Assembly (NCBI RefSeq): GCF_017316025.1
Contig: NZ_JAFLVT010000018.1
Coordinates: 220,002-284,001 of the forward strand
Length of the DNA stretch: 64,000 bases
Direction of reading: 5' to 3'
Origin: Candidatus Enterococcus myersii
GTDB lineage: Bacteria; Bacillota; Bacilli; Lactobacillales; Enterococcaceae
Numbering within the stretch: position 1 is the first letter of the stretch; every line of letters starts with the position of its first letter. The notes beneath the pieces were generated by a model that did no database searches, was not told where the DNA came from, and was given only the letters and a program-made list of their open reading frames with translations. This document shows, piece by piece, positions 36,842 through 44,226 of this stretch. A program made the position numbers and the translations under genes.

Positions 36842-36932
36842 CGTATTCAATTCAAAACACAAAAAAGCTGAACCCTTATCTACCAAGGGTTCAGCTAGTA
36901 TTTAAAGCTTATTCTTCTTCTTCAGCCATGAA
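36842..36932. repeat. Direct repeat, left copy, bounding the accessory island
   Basis: This 91-bp stretch matches 39546-39633 with one substitution and a 3-bp indel. It contains a copy of the DUF1292 terminator and, on the minus strand, the last codons of a DUF1292-like frame (FMAEEEE, stop). It is a displaced 3' end of that gene, and thus a candidate attachment site. Confidence 0.8.
36861..36896 (-). terminator. Duplicate DUF1292 terminator, left copy
   Basis: AGCTGAACCCTT pairs with AAGGGTTCAGCT, with TTTTTT following on the minus strand. It is identical to the right copy except for a loop base. Confidence 0.8.
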
Positions 36933-36950
36933 GTTAAGTTCATTAAAGAT
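36903..36950 (-). pseudogene. 3' remnant of a DUF1292-like gene
   Basis: On the minus strand the frame ends IFNELNFMAEEEE-stop, related to [10 protein letters not shown] of the intact gene at 39613-39921. Upstream the similarity stops. It has no start and is the displaced gene end left by integration or duplication. Confidence 0.5.
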
Positions 36951-36960
36951 AATTGAAGAT

Positions 36961-36976
36961 AGTTGAAATTTCAACG
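36961..36976. repeat. 16-bp perfect palindrome
   Basis: AGTTGAAATTTCAACT is identical to its own reverse complement. It lies just inside the left end of the island and may be a recombinase or regulator site. Confidence 0.4.
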
Positions 36977-36984
36977 ATTTTTGA

Positions 36985-37143
36985 AAAGAGCTAATCATTT
37001 TATTGATGCTCATTCATCTTGATCGGCTTTCTAATCGGCTTCAAAAACGTATTCAAGTTGCGTGGCGTGCTTTTGATGAGGAAAAAATATCACCTAGCAA
37101 CCCATTTCAAGGGTATTTTTACGGAAACATAATCAAAAATTAG
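36985..37143 (+). pseudogene. Short open remnant, possible C-terminus of a replication-type protein
   Basis: An open frame without a binding site encodes RLQKRIQVAWRAFDEEK followed by SNPFQGYFYGNIIKN and a stop. The NPxGYFY-like ending recalls the C-termini of plasmid replication initiators, but the match is from memory of the pattern only. It is consistent with a mobile origin of the island. Confidence 0.25.
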
Positions 37144-37216
37144 TCCTTGTTCAGTAATACTTTTATTTAATTGAACTTGTCAAATATTATTGTAAATTAT
37201 AGTAAATATTTTAGAG

Positions 37217-38179
37217 TTAATCCAATACCTGTAAAAATCTATCGAGTTCTATATATATATATAGAATTTCTTTTGCGTATTGCTCATTATTAGACGGATT
37301 ATACCTATTGGCTATTTCTCTTACCCAACATTCTTCATATTCGTAGCTTTCTATTTCGATAAACATATTTTTAAGAATATCTATTCCTTTAGCAATGCTT
37401 TCTTTATCATCTAAAGTATATTTCGATTGTACTTGCATTATTCCCGTAGAATATCTTCCCGAAGAAAATTTTGATACTACAAACTCTACTAGCCTATAGA
37501 ATTTAGGGCGACTAAAATTTTCATATATGATAAAAGAATAAACCAAGAGAATAAATTTTCTCGTTATTTCCTTATCTATTTTGAATTCCTCACCAATGTT
37601 GCTTAATATATAAGAATTGTACTTATCAAAAAAATAAGAATACCTATTTCTTATGTATTTTTCTCTTCGTGAAGTAACATCTCTATCTTTAAAAACTGTA
37701 ACTAAACTATTTTTGAAAATGTCGTACAAAAAAAGAATTAGCAAAAGCACTATTTCATTTTTAAAATCATCAATAGGGATCATTATTGAAATACCAGACC
37801 GAATAAATTTATCAAAGACTATATAAGTTCCTAATAAAGTTAAGGTCACTAAGGTAAATTCATATCTAAAGTTCAAAAGTGATTTTCTTTGTAAAATAAA
37901 AAAAATCACAAAATATCTGATTAATAGATATCCAATTACAACAAAATACAAATTATTTACATAGGGTTTGGCAATATTCATTTCATTTAACAAAAGAATA
38001 TATATATTGGAAATAAAAATATTGTAGATAATATTTATTCCTGAAGTTGTTTTGTCCTCGCTAAAAGAAAAAGTATCATATTTTTGCTTTAACAGCGCTA
38101 AATTAGAAATAGGAACTCCGAGTATTTGCATAATAACAAAGAGCACCAGACTATTCATTATGATAAAAATCATTTTCAT
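37217..38179 (-). CDS. Five-helix membrane protein with lysozyme-like C-terminal motifs
   Basis: A 320-residue, very AT-rich gene. Helices are predicted at about 2-20, 47-65, 73-96, 105-124 and 143-163, then a soluble region. That region carries three features in the order seen in lytic transglycosylase/lysozyme folds: Glu220 in IIYENFSRPKF, GIMQV at 246-250, and RYNPSN...YA at 292-302. The fold assignment is inference. Basic residues after the last helix (SRREKYIRNR) suggest this domain starts in the cytoplasm, which would be odd for a wall enzyme. The ATG at 38173 (third codon) is better spaced from AAGGGTGG. Function unknown. Confidence 0.55.
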   Translation of the reverse strand: MKMIFIIMNSLVLFVIMQILGVPISNLALLKQKYDTFSFSEDKTTSGINIIYNIFISNIYILLLNEMNIAKPYVNNLYFVVIGYLLIRYFVIFFILQRKSLLNFRYEFTLVTLTLLGTYIVFDKFIRSGISIMIPIDDFKNEIVLLLILFLYDIFKNSLVTVFKDRDVTSRREKYIRNRYSYFFDKYNSYILSNIGEEFKIDKEITRKFILLVYSFIIYENFSRPKFYRLVEFVVSKFSSGRYSTGIMQVQSKYTLDDKESIAKGIDILKNMFIEIESYEYEECWVREIANRYNPSNNEQYAKEILYIYIELDRFLQVLD

Positions 38180-38326
38180 CCACCCTTAAAAGTACATAAA
38201 TTTTGAATCGCATATTATATGGTATGTAACATGAAAGTATACCCTAACGTTGCACACCCTATTTACTATTATACCAGTATTCATTCATAATACATAAGGG
38301 TGTAACATTAAGAATTCTATTCAAAA

Positions 38327-38340
38327 GACTACAAGTAGTC
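38327..38340. promoter_or_regulatory. Palindrome GACTAC-AA-GTAGTC, copy 1
   Basis: A perfect 14-bp palindrome spanning the stop codon of the DUF3841 gene. It shares the GACTA-N4-TAGTC form with three other sites in the island. Confidence 0.5.
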
Positions 38341-38823
38341 ACCTTTAAATGCGAGTATTTTTTTTATCCAATCCTTGTGCAACCTTGTCGTTACCCCTTG
38401 TATATCCCCGTACCTCGGATGTTTCGGAATATCAAAAATATACTCAAATTCCTGATCTTCATCAGTCTCCCACTCATGATTCAACGGTTCATGCCACTCT
38501 ATAAACTTTGACCATAAAATGTTTTTCCTATAAAACTCAATAGGAATTTCAAAACAGTAAAAATTGTATTTGCTAAAATCTGTAAAATTATCTTTACGAG
38601 CATACTTTAAATGACAGGTATCTCGCCATACCCAAATTAAATCTCGATCCAATGGTAACTGGATTCGTTTCATATACTCTTCTTCAAGCCAACAAAGTGC
38701 ACCAATTGCATTCAGATTATCAAAAAAGACAGATAACTCAGCGTGATATTTCCTTGGAAAAATAAATCCTTCTGAATCAACAGATTGTAAAAAATCTACT
38801 GGTTGAATCGTGTAAACTTTCAT
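38329..38823 (-). CDS. DUF3841 family protein
   Basis: A 164-residue cytoplasmic protein, rich in Trp and aromatic residues. Its start MKVYTIQPVDFLQ and the WxWRD segment (DLIWVWRDTCHL) fit the DUF3841 family as I know it. There is no known activity. AAGGTGG precedes the ATG, and a palindrome lies right upstream of that binding site, so its expression is probably controlled by the regulator that binds these palindromes. Confidence 0.7.
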   Translation of the reverse strand: MKVYTIQPVDFLQSVDSEGFIFPRKYHAELSVFFDNLNAIGALCWLEEEYMKRIQLPLDRDLIWVWRDTCHLKYARKDNFTDFSKYNFYCFEIPIEFYRKNILWSKFIEWHEPLNHEWETDEDQEFEYIFDIPKHPRYGDIQGVTTRLHKDWIKKILAFKGDYL

Positions 38824-38840
38824 TTATTCGCCACCTTTTT

Positions 38841-38854
38841 GACTACTTGTAGTC
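38841..38854. promoter_or_regulatory. Palindrome GACTAC-TT-GTAGTC, copy 2
   Basis: A perfect 14-bp palindrome in the 5' leader of the DUF3841 gene, immediately before its ribosome binding site. This is an operator-like position. Confidence 0.6.
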
Positions 38855-38923
38855 GTTTACCGATTTGAAATTTGCATACTTTTTCATTCAATTGAACCCA
38901 GCATTAATTGTACATGAGTCTTC

Positions 38924-38952
38924 TTCACTGACGGATAATATCAGGATATACT
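38924..38952 (+). promoter_or_regulatory. Promoter of the 49-residue gene
   Basis: TTCACT and TATACT are separated by 17 bp, 35 bp before the ATG. Confidence 0.5.
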
Positions 38953-38986
38953 AATACTATTCTGAACAGCGAAAGGAGATAGCAAA

Positions 38987-39136
38987 ATGAGCAAAGTCGA
39001 TGAATATATCAAAAAGAAATCCAAAAAAAGTAAAGAATGGCAAAAAACATTTGAGTTAGAATATAAGAAACTTTCAGATAGCCTCAAAAAGGACACTTAT
39101 AATCTAAATAAACCAAGTAAAGCAGATAACCAATAA
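38987..39136 (+). CDS. 49-residue Lys-rich protein, antitoxin-like N-terminus
   Basis: A short frame with a strong binding site (AAAGGAGAT) and a promoter. The sequence starts MSKVDEYIKKKSKKSKEWQK and has an EYKKL helix after it. This resembles the N-terminal segment that precedes the HTH in XRE-type antitoxins, but the frame stops before any HTH. It may be a complete small protein or a truncated antitoxin. It is divergent from the DUF3841 gene. Confidence 0.5.
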   Translation: MSKVDEYIKKKSKKSKEWQKTFELEYKKLSDSLKKDTYNLNKPSKADNQ

Positions 39137-39183
39137 AGATTGCTCTGCCATATTTAACATTGCTTCACGAATCAGTAATCGTT

Positions 39184-39197
39184 GACTACAAGTAGTC
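39184..39197. promoter_or_regulatory. Palindrome GACTAC-AA-GTAGTC, copy 3
   Basis: Identical to copy 1. It lies between the 49-residue gene and the convergent XRE remnant. Confidence 0.5.
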
Positions 39198-39267
39198 ATT
39201 GAAGCAAATCTTCATGAGACACCTATAGAATATCCCTAATAGTCCTGAATTGATTCAGCTTAATATG

Positions 39268-39432
39268 TTACCGGCCACCTTCAATCTTAACCAAGGCTTC
39301 TCTTGTCATAGCGATTTTACTGAGCTGTAGTTCTCGCACCAGTTCTGTCTGTCCCATTCCCTTTTCTAATCGGAGTCGTCTGATATTGCTACCGATTACA
39401 TTTTCTTTATCTATTAACTTTTCTTCCTTCAA
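39268..39432 (-). pseudogene. Truncated XRE-family regulator (54 residues)
   Basis: Starting at a TTG with AAAAGGTG upstream, the frame gives IGSNIRRLRLEKGMGQTELV and then LSKIAMTREALVKIEGGR before a stop. This is the first four helices of an XRE helix-turn-helix. Family members normally go on for about 20 more residues after VKIE, so the C-terminal end of the domain is missing. Its promoter holds a GACTA-N4-TAGTC palindrome, suggesting self-control when intact. Confidence 0.6.
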
Positions 39433-39448
39433 GAATAGCACACCTTTT

Positions 39449-39464
39449 GGACTAAAATTAGTCC
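39449..39464. promoter_or_regulatory. Operator GGACTAAAATTAGTCC in the XRE promoter
   Basis: The 16-bp element has the same GACTA-N4-TAGTC half-sites as the three 14-bp palindromes, plus matched outer G and C. It lies between the -10 and the start of the XRE frame. Confidence 0.6.
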
Positions 39465-39469
39465 TTTTT

Positions 39470-39498
39470 CTTATAATCGTCTAACTAACATAAACCAA
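39470..39498 (-). promoter_or_regulatory. Promoter of the XRE gene
   Basis: On the minus strand TTGGTT (39498-39493) and TATAAG (39475-39470) are 17 bp apart, directly ahead of the operator. Confidence 0.5.
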
Positions 39499-39545
39499 AG
39501 AAAAACCATAGAGAAGCTAGTAGAACTTCTAAATTTCTAACAGAA

Positions 39546-39633
39546 CGTATTCAATTCAAAACACAAAAAAGCTGAACCCTTATCCACCAAGGGTTCAGCT
39601 AGTATTTAAAGCTTATTCTTCTTCAGCCATGAA
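39546..39633. repeat. Direct repeat, right copy, bounding the accessory island
   Basis: This 88-bp stretch matches 36842-36932. It covers the terminator and the last seven codons of the intact DUF1292 gene, so one end of the island lies exactly in the 3' end of a conserved gene. Confidence 0.8.
39565..39600 (-). terminator. Terminator of ireB-ruvX-DUF1292 operon
   Basis: AGCTGAACCCTT pairs with AAGGGTTCAGCT and is followed by TTTTTT on the minus strand. Confidence 0.85.
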
Positions 39634-39921
39634 AGTATTGAAGACTTCTTCAATCATATCCCATTCAGCTTCAGTTTCGATTTGTTCCAATTCGCCTTCT
39701 GTGCCATCTTCATTTTCGATGTAGGCATAGGCTTGTAATTCAACGTCATCGTCTTCTGATGCACCTGCTGGGTACAATAAAACGTAATTGCGTTTGAATT
39801 CTTCTTGTCCATCAATTGTTAATAAAATTTCGTAAAGCGTTTCGTTACCTTGATCGTCGACTAACGTAATGTGTTCGTGTCCTTCGTGATCATGGTTGTG
39901 GTCGTGGTTATGTTCAGTCAT
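39613..39921 (-). CDS. DUF1292 (YrzB) family protein
   Basis: A 102-residue very acidic protein. The N-terminus is His-rich ([14 protein letters not shown]). The body has the family pattern [16 protein letters not shown] and YVLLYPAGA, and it ends FNTFMAEEE. It belongs to the conserved ireB-ruvX-yrzB operon. The function is unknown; the His-rich head may bind metal. Its 3' end is part of the direct repeat. Confidence 0.85.
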   Translation of the reverse strand: MTEHNHDHNHDHEGHEHITLVDDQGNETLYEILLTIDGQEEFKRNYVLLYPAGASEDDDVELQAYAYIENEDGTEGELEQIETEAEWDMIEEVFNTFMAEEE

Positions 39922-39936
39922 CTGCTTTCCTCTTTC

Positions 39937-40371
39937 CTATAAAGGCGACTTTGTATCGCTGCGATCTAAATAATTTTGCAAAATCATCACGGCGGCTAAC
40001 TTATCGATAACCTTTTTCCGTTTTGCCCGTGATGTATTGGCTTGTTCTACAAGCATCCGCTCAGCTTGAACGGTGGTTAGGCGTTCATCTTGATAAAAAA
40101 CTGGCAAGTGAAATAACTCTTCTAATTTTTTACCATAAGCTTGTGATGCTTCGGCTCGTGGACCAATCGTATTGTTCATGTTTTTTGGTAAGCCCACAAC
40201 AAATTGCGTTACTTCGTATTGGGTTACTAACTCTTTGATGCGATCAAATCCAAATTCGCCATTGGCTTCATCGATGCGGATAATTTCTACCCCTTGTGCA
40301 GTCCAACCAAGTAAATCACTGACTGCAACACCAACAGTTTTTGAACCGACATCTAATCCCATTATCCGCAT
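39937..40371 (-). CDS. ruvX: RuvX/YqgF Holliday-junction resolvase-like protein
   Basis: A 144-residue YqgF-type RNase H fold protein. The first acidic motif is [16 protein letters not shown] and the second [11 protein letters not shown], followed by [12 protein letters not shown]. It is implicated in 16S rRNA 5' maturation and annotated as a putative resolvase. Its ATG overlaps the ireB stop by one base, and the DUF1292 gene follows by 15 bp. Confidence 0.93.
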   Translation of the reverse strand: MRIMGLDVGSKTVGVAVSDLLGWTAQGVEIIRIDEANGEFGFDRIKELVTQYEVTQFVVGLPKNMNNTIGPRAEASQAYGKKLEELFHLPVFYQDERLTTVQAERMLVEQANTSRAKRKKVIDKLAAVMILQNYLDRSDTKSPL

Positions 40372-40637
40372 TACAGGCTAATCCCATGATTGCCAAGGTA
40401 ATAACGAATTAAGACCTCTAAAATCTCGTCTCTTTCATGACGGCGGATTAAATTACGGGCATCACGATAACGAGGTATATAGGCCGGGTCGCCGGAAAGT
40501 AAATAACCTACGATTTGGTTGATTGGGTTGTAGCCCTTTTCTTCCAAAGCGCGATAAACAATGGCCAACGTTTCACTTACTTCTTTTTTGCGACTATCGT
40601 CAAAATCAAAACGTACTGTTTCATCTGTAAAACCCAC
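40371..40637 (-). CDS. ireB: IreB family regulator
   Basis: An 88-residue DUF965 protein. The start at the GTG at 40637 is chosen because GAGGTG lies 6-7 nt upstream and the protein then begins [11 protein letters not shown], as in Enterococcus faecalis IreB, where the Thr residues are targets of the kinase IreK. IreB limits cephalosporin resistance in that species; that role is taken from family knowledge. Confidence 0.9.
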   Translation of the reverse strand: MGFTDETVRFDFDDSRKKEVSETLAIVYRALEEKGYNPINQIVGYLLSGDPAYIPRYRDARNLIRRHERDEILEVLIRYYLGNHGISL

Positions 40638-40796
40638 AGTTAACACCTCTTTCTTCTAACTATTGCTACATTTCATTTTACTAAAACTTGTCTGAAACTA
40701 CAAACAAAGCGTCTACATTTCCTACTCTAACAAAGGAATATGTTTTTTTTATGAAATCTGTTTCTTATTTTAACATTTTTTTCGCTAAAAAAGTGG

Positions 40797-41651
40797 TTAA
40801 AATGAGCGATACACGTATTGATTTTTAGGGGCTGTGATTGTACTTGTTTTCATCGTCTGTACCACTGGTAATTCCCGTTTTAAAGGTTGATAAAAATTAC
40901 TCTGAATAACCCCTTCGATATGCACCCATTGGTCGTTTTTAAAAGACGATCCCGCTGGTAAATGAATACGTAGACCAAAAACTCCAGAATCGGCAACACA
41001 GTGAATAATCCCAAAACGAAAAACAAAATCGTCTTCTTTTTGATCTTGTTTGGCATGATAAATAAAACCGTCAAAACTAATTTTGCGCCCAATAAACTCA
41101 CTTGGGTAATTATAAATCAGTTCCATTATTTCTAGGTAGTTTTCTTCTGTAACGGCTAATGTACCAGATTTATCATACTTTTTCATTAATTTATCCATTT
41201 GTTTTTGGTATTCAGTTTTATTGTAGTACATGCTTGTATTAGGCTGTAGATATTGGGTCTGCATTTGTGGATCTCCCACAGACTCTTTACTAATCGGAAA
41301 TTGGAATCCTTTAGCCTGAACAATCGTGGTATCTAAACTGACCACTGGAAAAAAAGTCCCGACAATCACCGGTAGTGCTAATAAAATATAGGCGATTACG
41401 CGTTGATGTCTTTTTTTCAGACCGTGCTCGTGTTCTATCCCCTCTTCATGACTATGTTCTACGGAGTCTTCTTTTTTACCGTCAGCTTTCACCCACAATA
41501 CCAATTGCACCACCGCCAAGACAAAAGATAAAATCATGGACAAAATAGCCAAATAACTGTAGTGAACATTAATAAACTGATTGAGTTTACCAGAAACTTG
41601 TAAATACATCATCAACTCAAAATAACCAGCTAAAATTAAAAAGCGAATCAT
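40797..41651 (-). CDS. TIGR03943/YcgQ family membrane protein
   Basis: A 284-residue protein with three to four helices in the first 120 residues, a His/Glu-rich loop (HSHEEGIEHEHG) and a C-terminal soluble beta-rich domain (ISFDGFIYHAKQ, VHIEGVIQSN) typical of the YcgQ family. It overlaps the permease gene by 4 bp. The YcgR/YcgQ pair is found near zinc-related genes in several Firmicutes and may act in metal handling (inference). Confidence 0.82.
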   Translation of the reverse strand: MIRFLILAGYFELMMYLQVSGKLNQFINVHYSYLAILSMILSFVLAVVQLVLWVKADGKKEDSVEHSHEEGIEHEHGLKKRHQRVIAYILLALPVIVGTFFPVVSLDTTIVQAKGFQFPISKESVGDPQMQTQYLQPNTSMYYNKTEYQKQMDKLMKKYDKSGTLAVTEENYLEIMELIYNYPSEFIGRKISFDGFIYHAKQDQKEDDFVFRFGIIHCVADSGVFGLRIHLPAGSSFKNDQWVHIEGVIQSNFYQPLKRELPVVQTMKTSTITAPKNQYVYRSF

Positions 41652-42580
41652 AAGGACACCACCAATGCATAGCCTGTTACACAGACAACAATAATTGCGA
41701 CTAAACTCGCGATAAAGCGACCGCTAAAATAGCGTTTCATCATTAAAAGATTTTTAATATCCACCATCGGACCAAAGACCAAAAAGCCGACAACTGGCCC
41801 TGTACCAAACAAGCTTAATAAAGAAGAACCAATAAAAGCATCCGCTTCTGAACAAAGAGACATCGCTAAAGCTAAAAACAGCATCACAACGACTGCTAAA
41901 ATTTTATTTGAACCTAAGGTCAACATAACCCCAGTTGGTAAATACGTTTGCATCGCAGCGGCAATTAGACCACCAATCATTAAGTAACGGCCAGTATCAA
42001 AAAATTCATCTACGCTATGTTCTAATACATGACCTACCTGCTGGATAAATGTTTTCTTCGTTTGATTATGAACACTTTTTTCATGATGATGGCTATGACT
42101 GACATTTGCCACAGCTTGTTGCAAGTTCGCGTCTTTAATAATGCTTTGTTGGTTAAAATAAGCCAACCAAACGCCAATCACCATGGCAACAATTAAACTG
42201 CCGATCACGCGTAAAAATGCATACCGCATCGAATTTCCAAAGGCAATAAAAGTAGAAAAAATGACAATTGGATTAATAATCGGTGCTGTTAGCATAAAAG
42301 CAAAGGCTGTGTGATTGGGCACTCCTTTTTTAACAAACTGATTGACTATCGGCACAATCCCGCATTCACAAGAAGGAAAGAAAAAGCCCAAACCACACCC
42401 TACTGCAATTGCGGCCAATTTATTTTGTGGCAATAGGCGCTGGACCCTTTCAGGTGTTAAAAAAACGTAAAGTGCACCGGAAATAATACAGCCTAATAAA
42501 ACAAAAGGTAAAGCTTCAATCACAATTGATAAAAAAATCATACTCATTTGTAAGATTGAATCAGGTAAATGACTAAACAT
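41648..42580 (-). CDS. Permease of the DUF318/YcgR (UPF0718) family
   Basis: A 310-residue polytopic protein with about eight helices. Family motifs include SCECGIVPIVNQFVKKGVP with the Cys pair, FAFMLTAPIINPIV and LCSEADAFIG. A central His-rich loop (SHSHHHEKSVH) suggests metal contact. It is the first gene of a two-gene operon with the YcgQ-like protein; AAGGAGTC precedes the ATG. The transported substrate is unknown. Confidence 0.82.
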   Translation of the reverse strand: MFSHLPDSILQMSMIFLSIVIEALPFVLLGCIISGALYVFLTPERVQRLLPQNKLAAIAVGCGLGFFFPSCECGIVPIVNQFVKKGVPNHTAFAFMLTAPIINPIVIFSTFIAFGNSMRYAFLRVIGSLIVAMVIGVWLAYFNQQSIIKDANLQQAVANVSHSHHHEKSVHNQTKKTFIQQVGHVLEHSVDEFFDTGRYLMIGGLIAAAMQTYLPTGVMLTLGSNKILAVVVMLFLALAMSLCSEADAFIGSSLLSLFGTGPVVGFLVFGPMVDIKNLLMMKRYFSGRFIASLVAIIVVCVTGYALVVSL

Positions 42581-42843
42581 TAAAAGACTCCTTTAGCTAT
42601 TTCAATATGTAAATTTGTTGTTTCAGCAAAAAGAAAAACCCTTCATATAGGGGTCAATGCAGAAAATAAATTTTTTAGCTTGTTTTTTCGTCGCTTTAAT
42701 ATACGCTTTTTCGTAAAATCTCACAAGTCTGTCGCAAAAAAATTAAGCTTTCATTTACCTTTTCAAATGAAAAACAGCTGATTTGACTTTTATTGACCAA
42801 AATCTTACATTAAAGATGAAAACAACGAAAAGTAGGTGAGTGA

Positions 42844-43182
42844 ATGATCCAAATTACAGATTTTAACAGCGGATTACAACAATTAAACCAAGAAAAATTA
42901 GCGATTGCCTATATCTCCCAGCCTGGCTGTAGCGTTTGCGTGGCGGTAAAACCGCAACTAGAAGCTCGTTTTGCCAAAGATGTCCCAATTTACCATTTTG
43001 ATGGGAGTAAATTTCCTGAAGTTGCCGGTCATTTTCAAGCTTTGACAGCACCTCTAGTCGTTTTATTAAGTCATGGCAAAGAATTAACCCGTTCAGCTCG
43101 TTTCATCGATTACCCTGCCTTGACAAAAATCATCGCAGAATTTTCTGATGAAAAACCTGATTACGCTGAACTTTTTCGCTAA
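42844..43182 (+). CDS. Thioredoxin-like protein
   Basis: A 112-residue thioredoxin-fold protein. The redox motif is GCSVCVAVKP, a CxxC with Ser-Val, and LTAPLVVLL holds the cis-Pro. It has no signal peptide, so it acts in the cytoplasm. A binding site GTAGGTGAG precedes the ATG. It is divergent from the permease pair. The partner is unknown. Confidence 0.82.
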   Translation: MIQITDFNSGLQQLNQEKLAIAYISQPGCSVCVAVKPQLEARFAKDVPIYHFDGSKFPEVAGHFQALTAPLVVLLSHGKELTRSARFIDYPALTKIIAEFSDEKPDYAELFR

Positions 43183-43253
43183 TAACTTTATAAACTCCCT
43201 TAGTTTCTGCGTAATCAGAGGCTATTTAAAATTTTTAGCCTTTCCTGCTAATC

Positions 43254-43338
43254 AAAAAAAGAAAGACCTAAGCAGATGTAGCGTCACTAAAAAGTTTAAC
43301 TTTTTAATGATGCTATCCCTACTTGGTCTTTCTTTTTT
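43254..43338. terminator. Bidirectional terminator between thioredoxin-like gene and rex
   Basis: AAAAAAAGAAAGACC pairs with GGTCTTTCTTTTTT, and a second long inner stem lies between. It separates convergent genes. Confidence 0.8.
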
Positions 43339-43972
43339 ATTTTTCGTCTTGTGAATGTAAGAAATAAATCAATGTTTGTAATTCATTAGTTAAGTCAACG
43401 TTTTGAATTAAGACGCTCTTAGGTGCGCTAAGACGAGCTGGAGTAAAATTCAAAATACCTTTGATTCCAGCCGCAACAAGTTCATCTACGATTCCTTGTG
43501 CAAATTCTGCTGGTACCGTCAAAATGGCGATATCAATTTCTTGAATTTTTATTTGCTCGACCATGTCCCGCATTGCATAAACAGGAACCCCGTCAATGAT
43601 GCGACCAGTAATTTCTTCATCTGCGTCAAAAGCTGCGCTAACGCGGATACTATTACTTTGGTGGAATTTATATTTTAATAGGGCTGTCCCTAAATTACCA
43701 ACACCGACTAAAGCAACGTTAGTCATATGATCTTCGTTTAATGTTTTAGCAAAGAAATTCATCAATGCCTCCACATCATAACCATAACCTCTTTTGCCAA
43801 GCTCACCAAAATACGAAAAGTCGCGACGAATAGTGGCACTATCGACTTGTACGGCTTCGCTAAGTTCAGTTGAAGAAACCTTTTGTTTTCCAGCATTATT
43901 TAAAATCCGCAAATAGCGGTAGTATAAGGGCAAACGCTTTGCTGTTGCCTTAGGGATATGATGATCTTTCAA
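43337..43972 (-). CDS. rex: Redox-sensing transcriptional repressor Rex
   Basis: A 211-residue Rex protein: an N-terminal winged helix ([17 protein letters not shown], then [17 protein letters not shown]) and an NADH-binding Rossmann domain ([14 protein letters not shown]). It senses the NADH/NAD ratio. The start is TTG at 43972, 8 nt after GGAGG, giving the usual Rex length and N-terminus [11 protein letters not shown]. The ATG upstream at 43987 overlaps that binding site. Confidence 0.92.
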   Translation of the reverse strand: MKDHHIPKATAKRLPLYYRYLRILNNAGKQKVSSTELSEAVQVDSATIRRDFSYFGELGKRGYGYDVEALMNFFAKTLNEDHMTNVALVGVGNLGTALLKYKFHQSNSIRVSAAFDADEEITGRIIDGVPVYAMRDMVEQIKIQEIDIAILTVPAEFAQGIVDELVAAGIKGILNFTPARLSAPKSVLIQNVDLTNELQTLIYFLHSQDEK

Positions 43973-43987
43973 CGTGTACGCCTCCAT

Positions 43988-44003
43988 TTGTGAATTTTTC
44001 ACG
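43988..44003. promoter_or_regulatory. Rex-box-like sequence before rex
   Basis: TTGTGAATTTTTCACG resembles the Rex consensus TTGTGA-N6-TCACAA with one base fewer in the spacer. It lies next to the rex binding site, suggesting autoregulation. Confidence 0.5.
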
Positions 44004-44055
44004 TAATTTACTGACAAATCATAACAGGACGTACCAGCAAATGCAATTTCTCTGC

Positions 44056-44069
44056 TCACAAATTTGTGA
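44056..44069. promoter_or_regulatory. Second palindrome in the rex/ABC-F divergent region
   Basis: TCACAAATTTGTGA is a perfect 14-bp palindrome built from Rex half-sites in outward order. Another half-site, TTGTGAAAAAACA, lies at 44178-44190. Confidence 0.4.
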
Positions 44070-44226
44070 ATTTTTATTTTTGCTTTCTCCTGTAATATAC
44101 ACTAGTAGGAAAATTATGATAGACTACAACTGATACGCTGAATTTTTTTGCTAATTTTTTTAGCTTTATTTTAAAATTTGTGAAAAAACAGTCAGATGAC
44201 ATATTTCATTCAAAGGAAGATTATCC

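Noticed and set aside
37217..37260. ATATATAT tract at the end of the membrane-protein gene as a microsatellite
   Set aside because: It is short, lies within codons for the YIYIE segment of the protein, and reflects high AT content.
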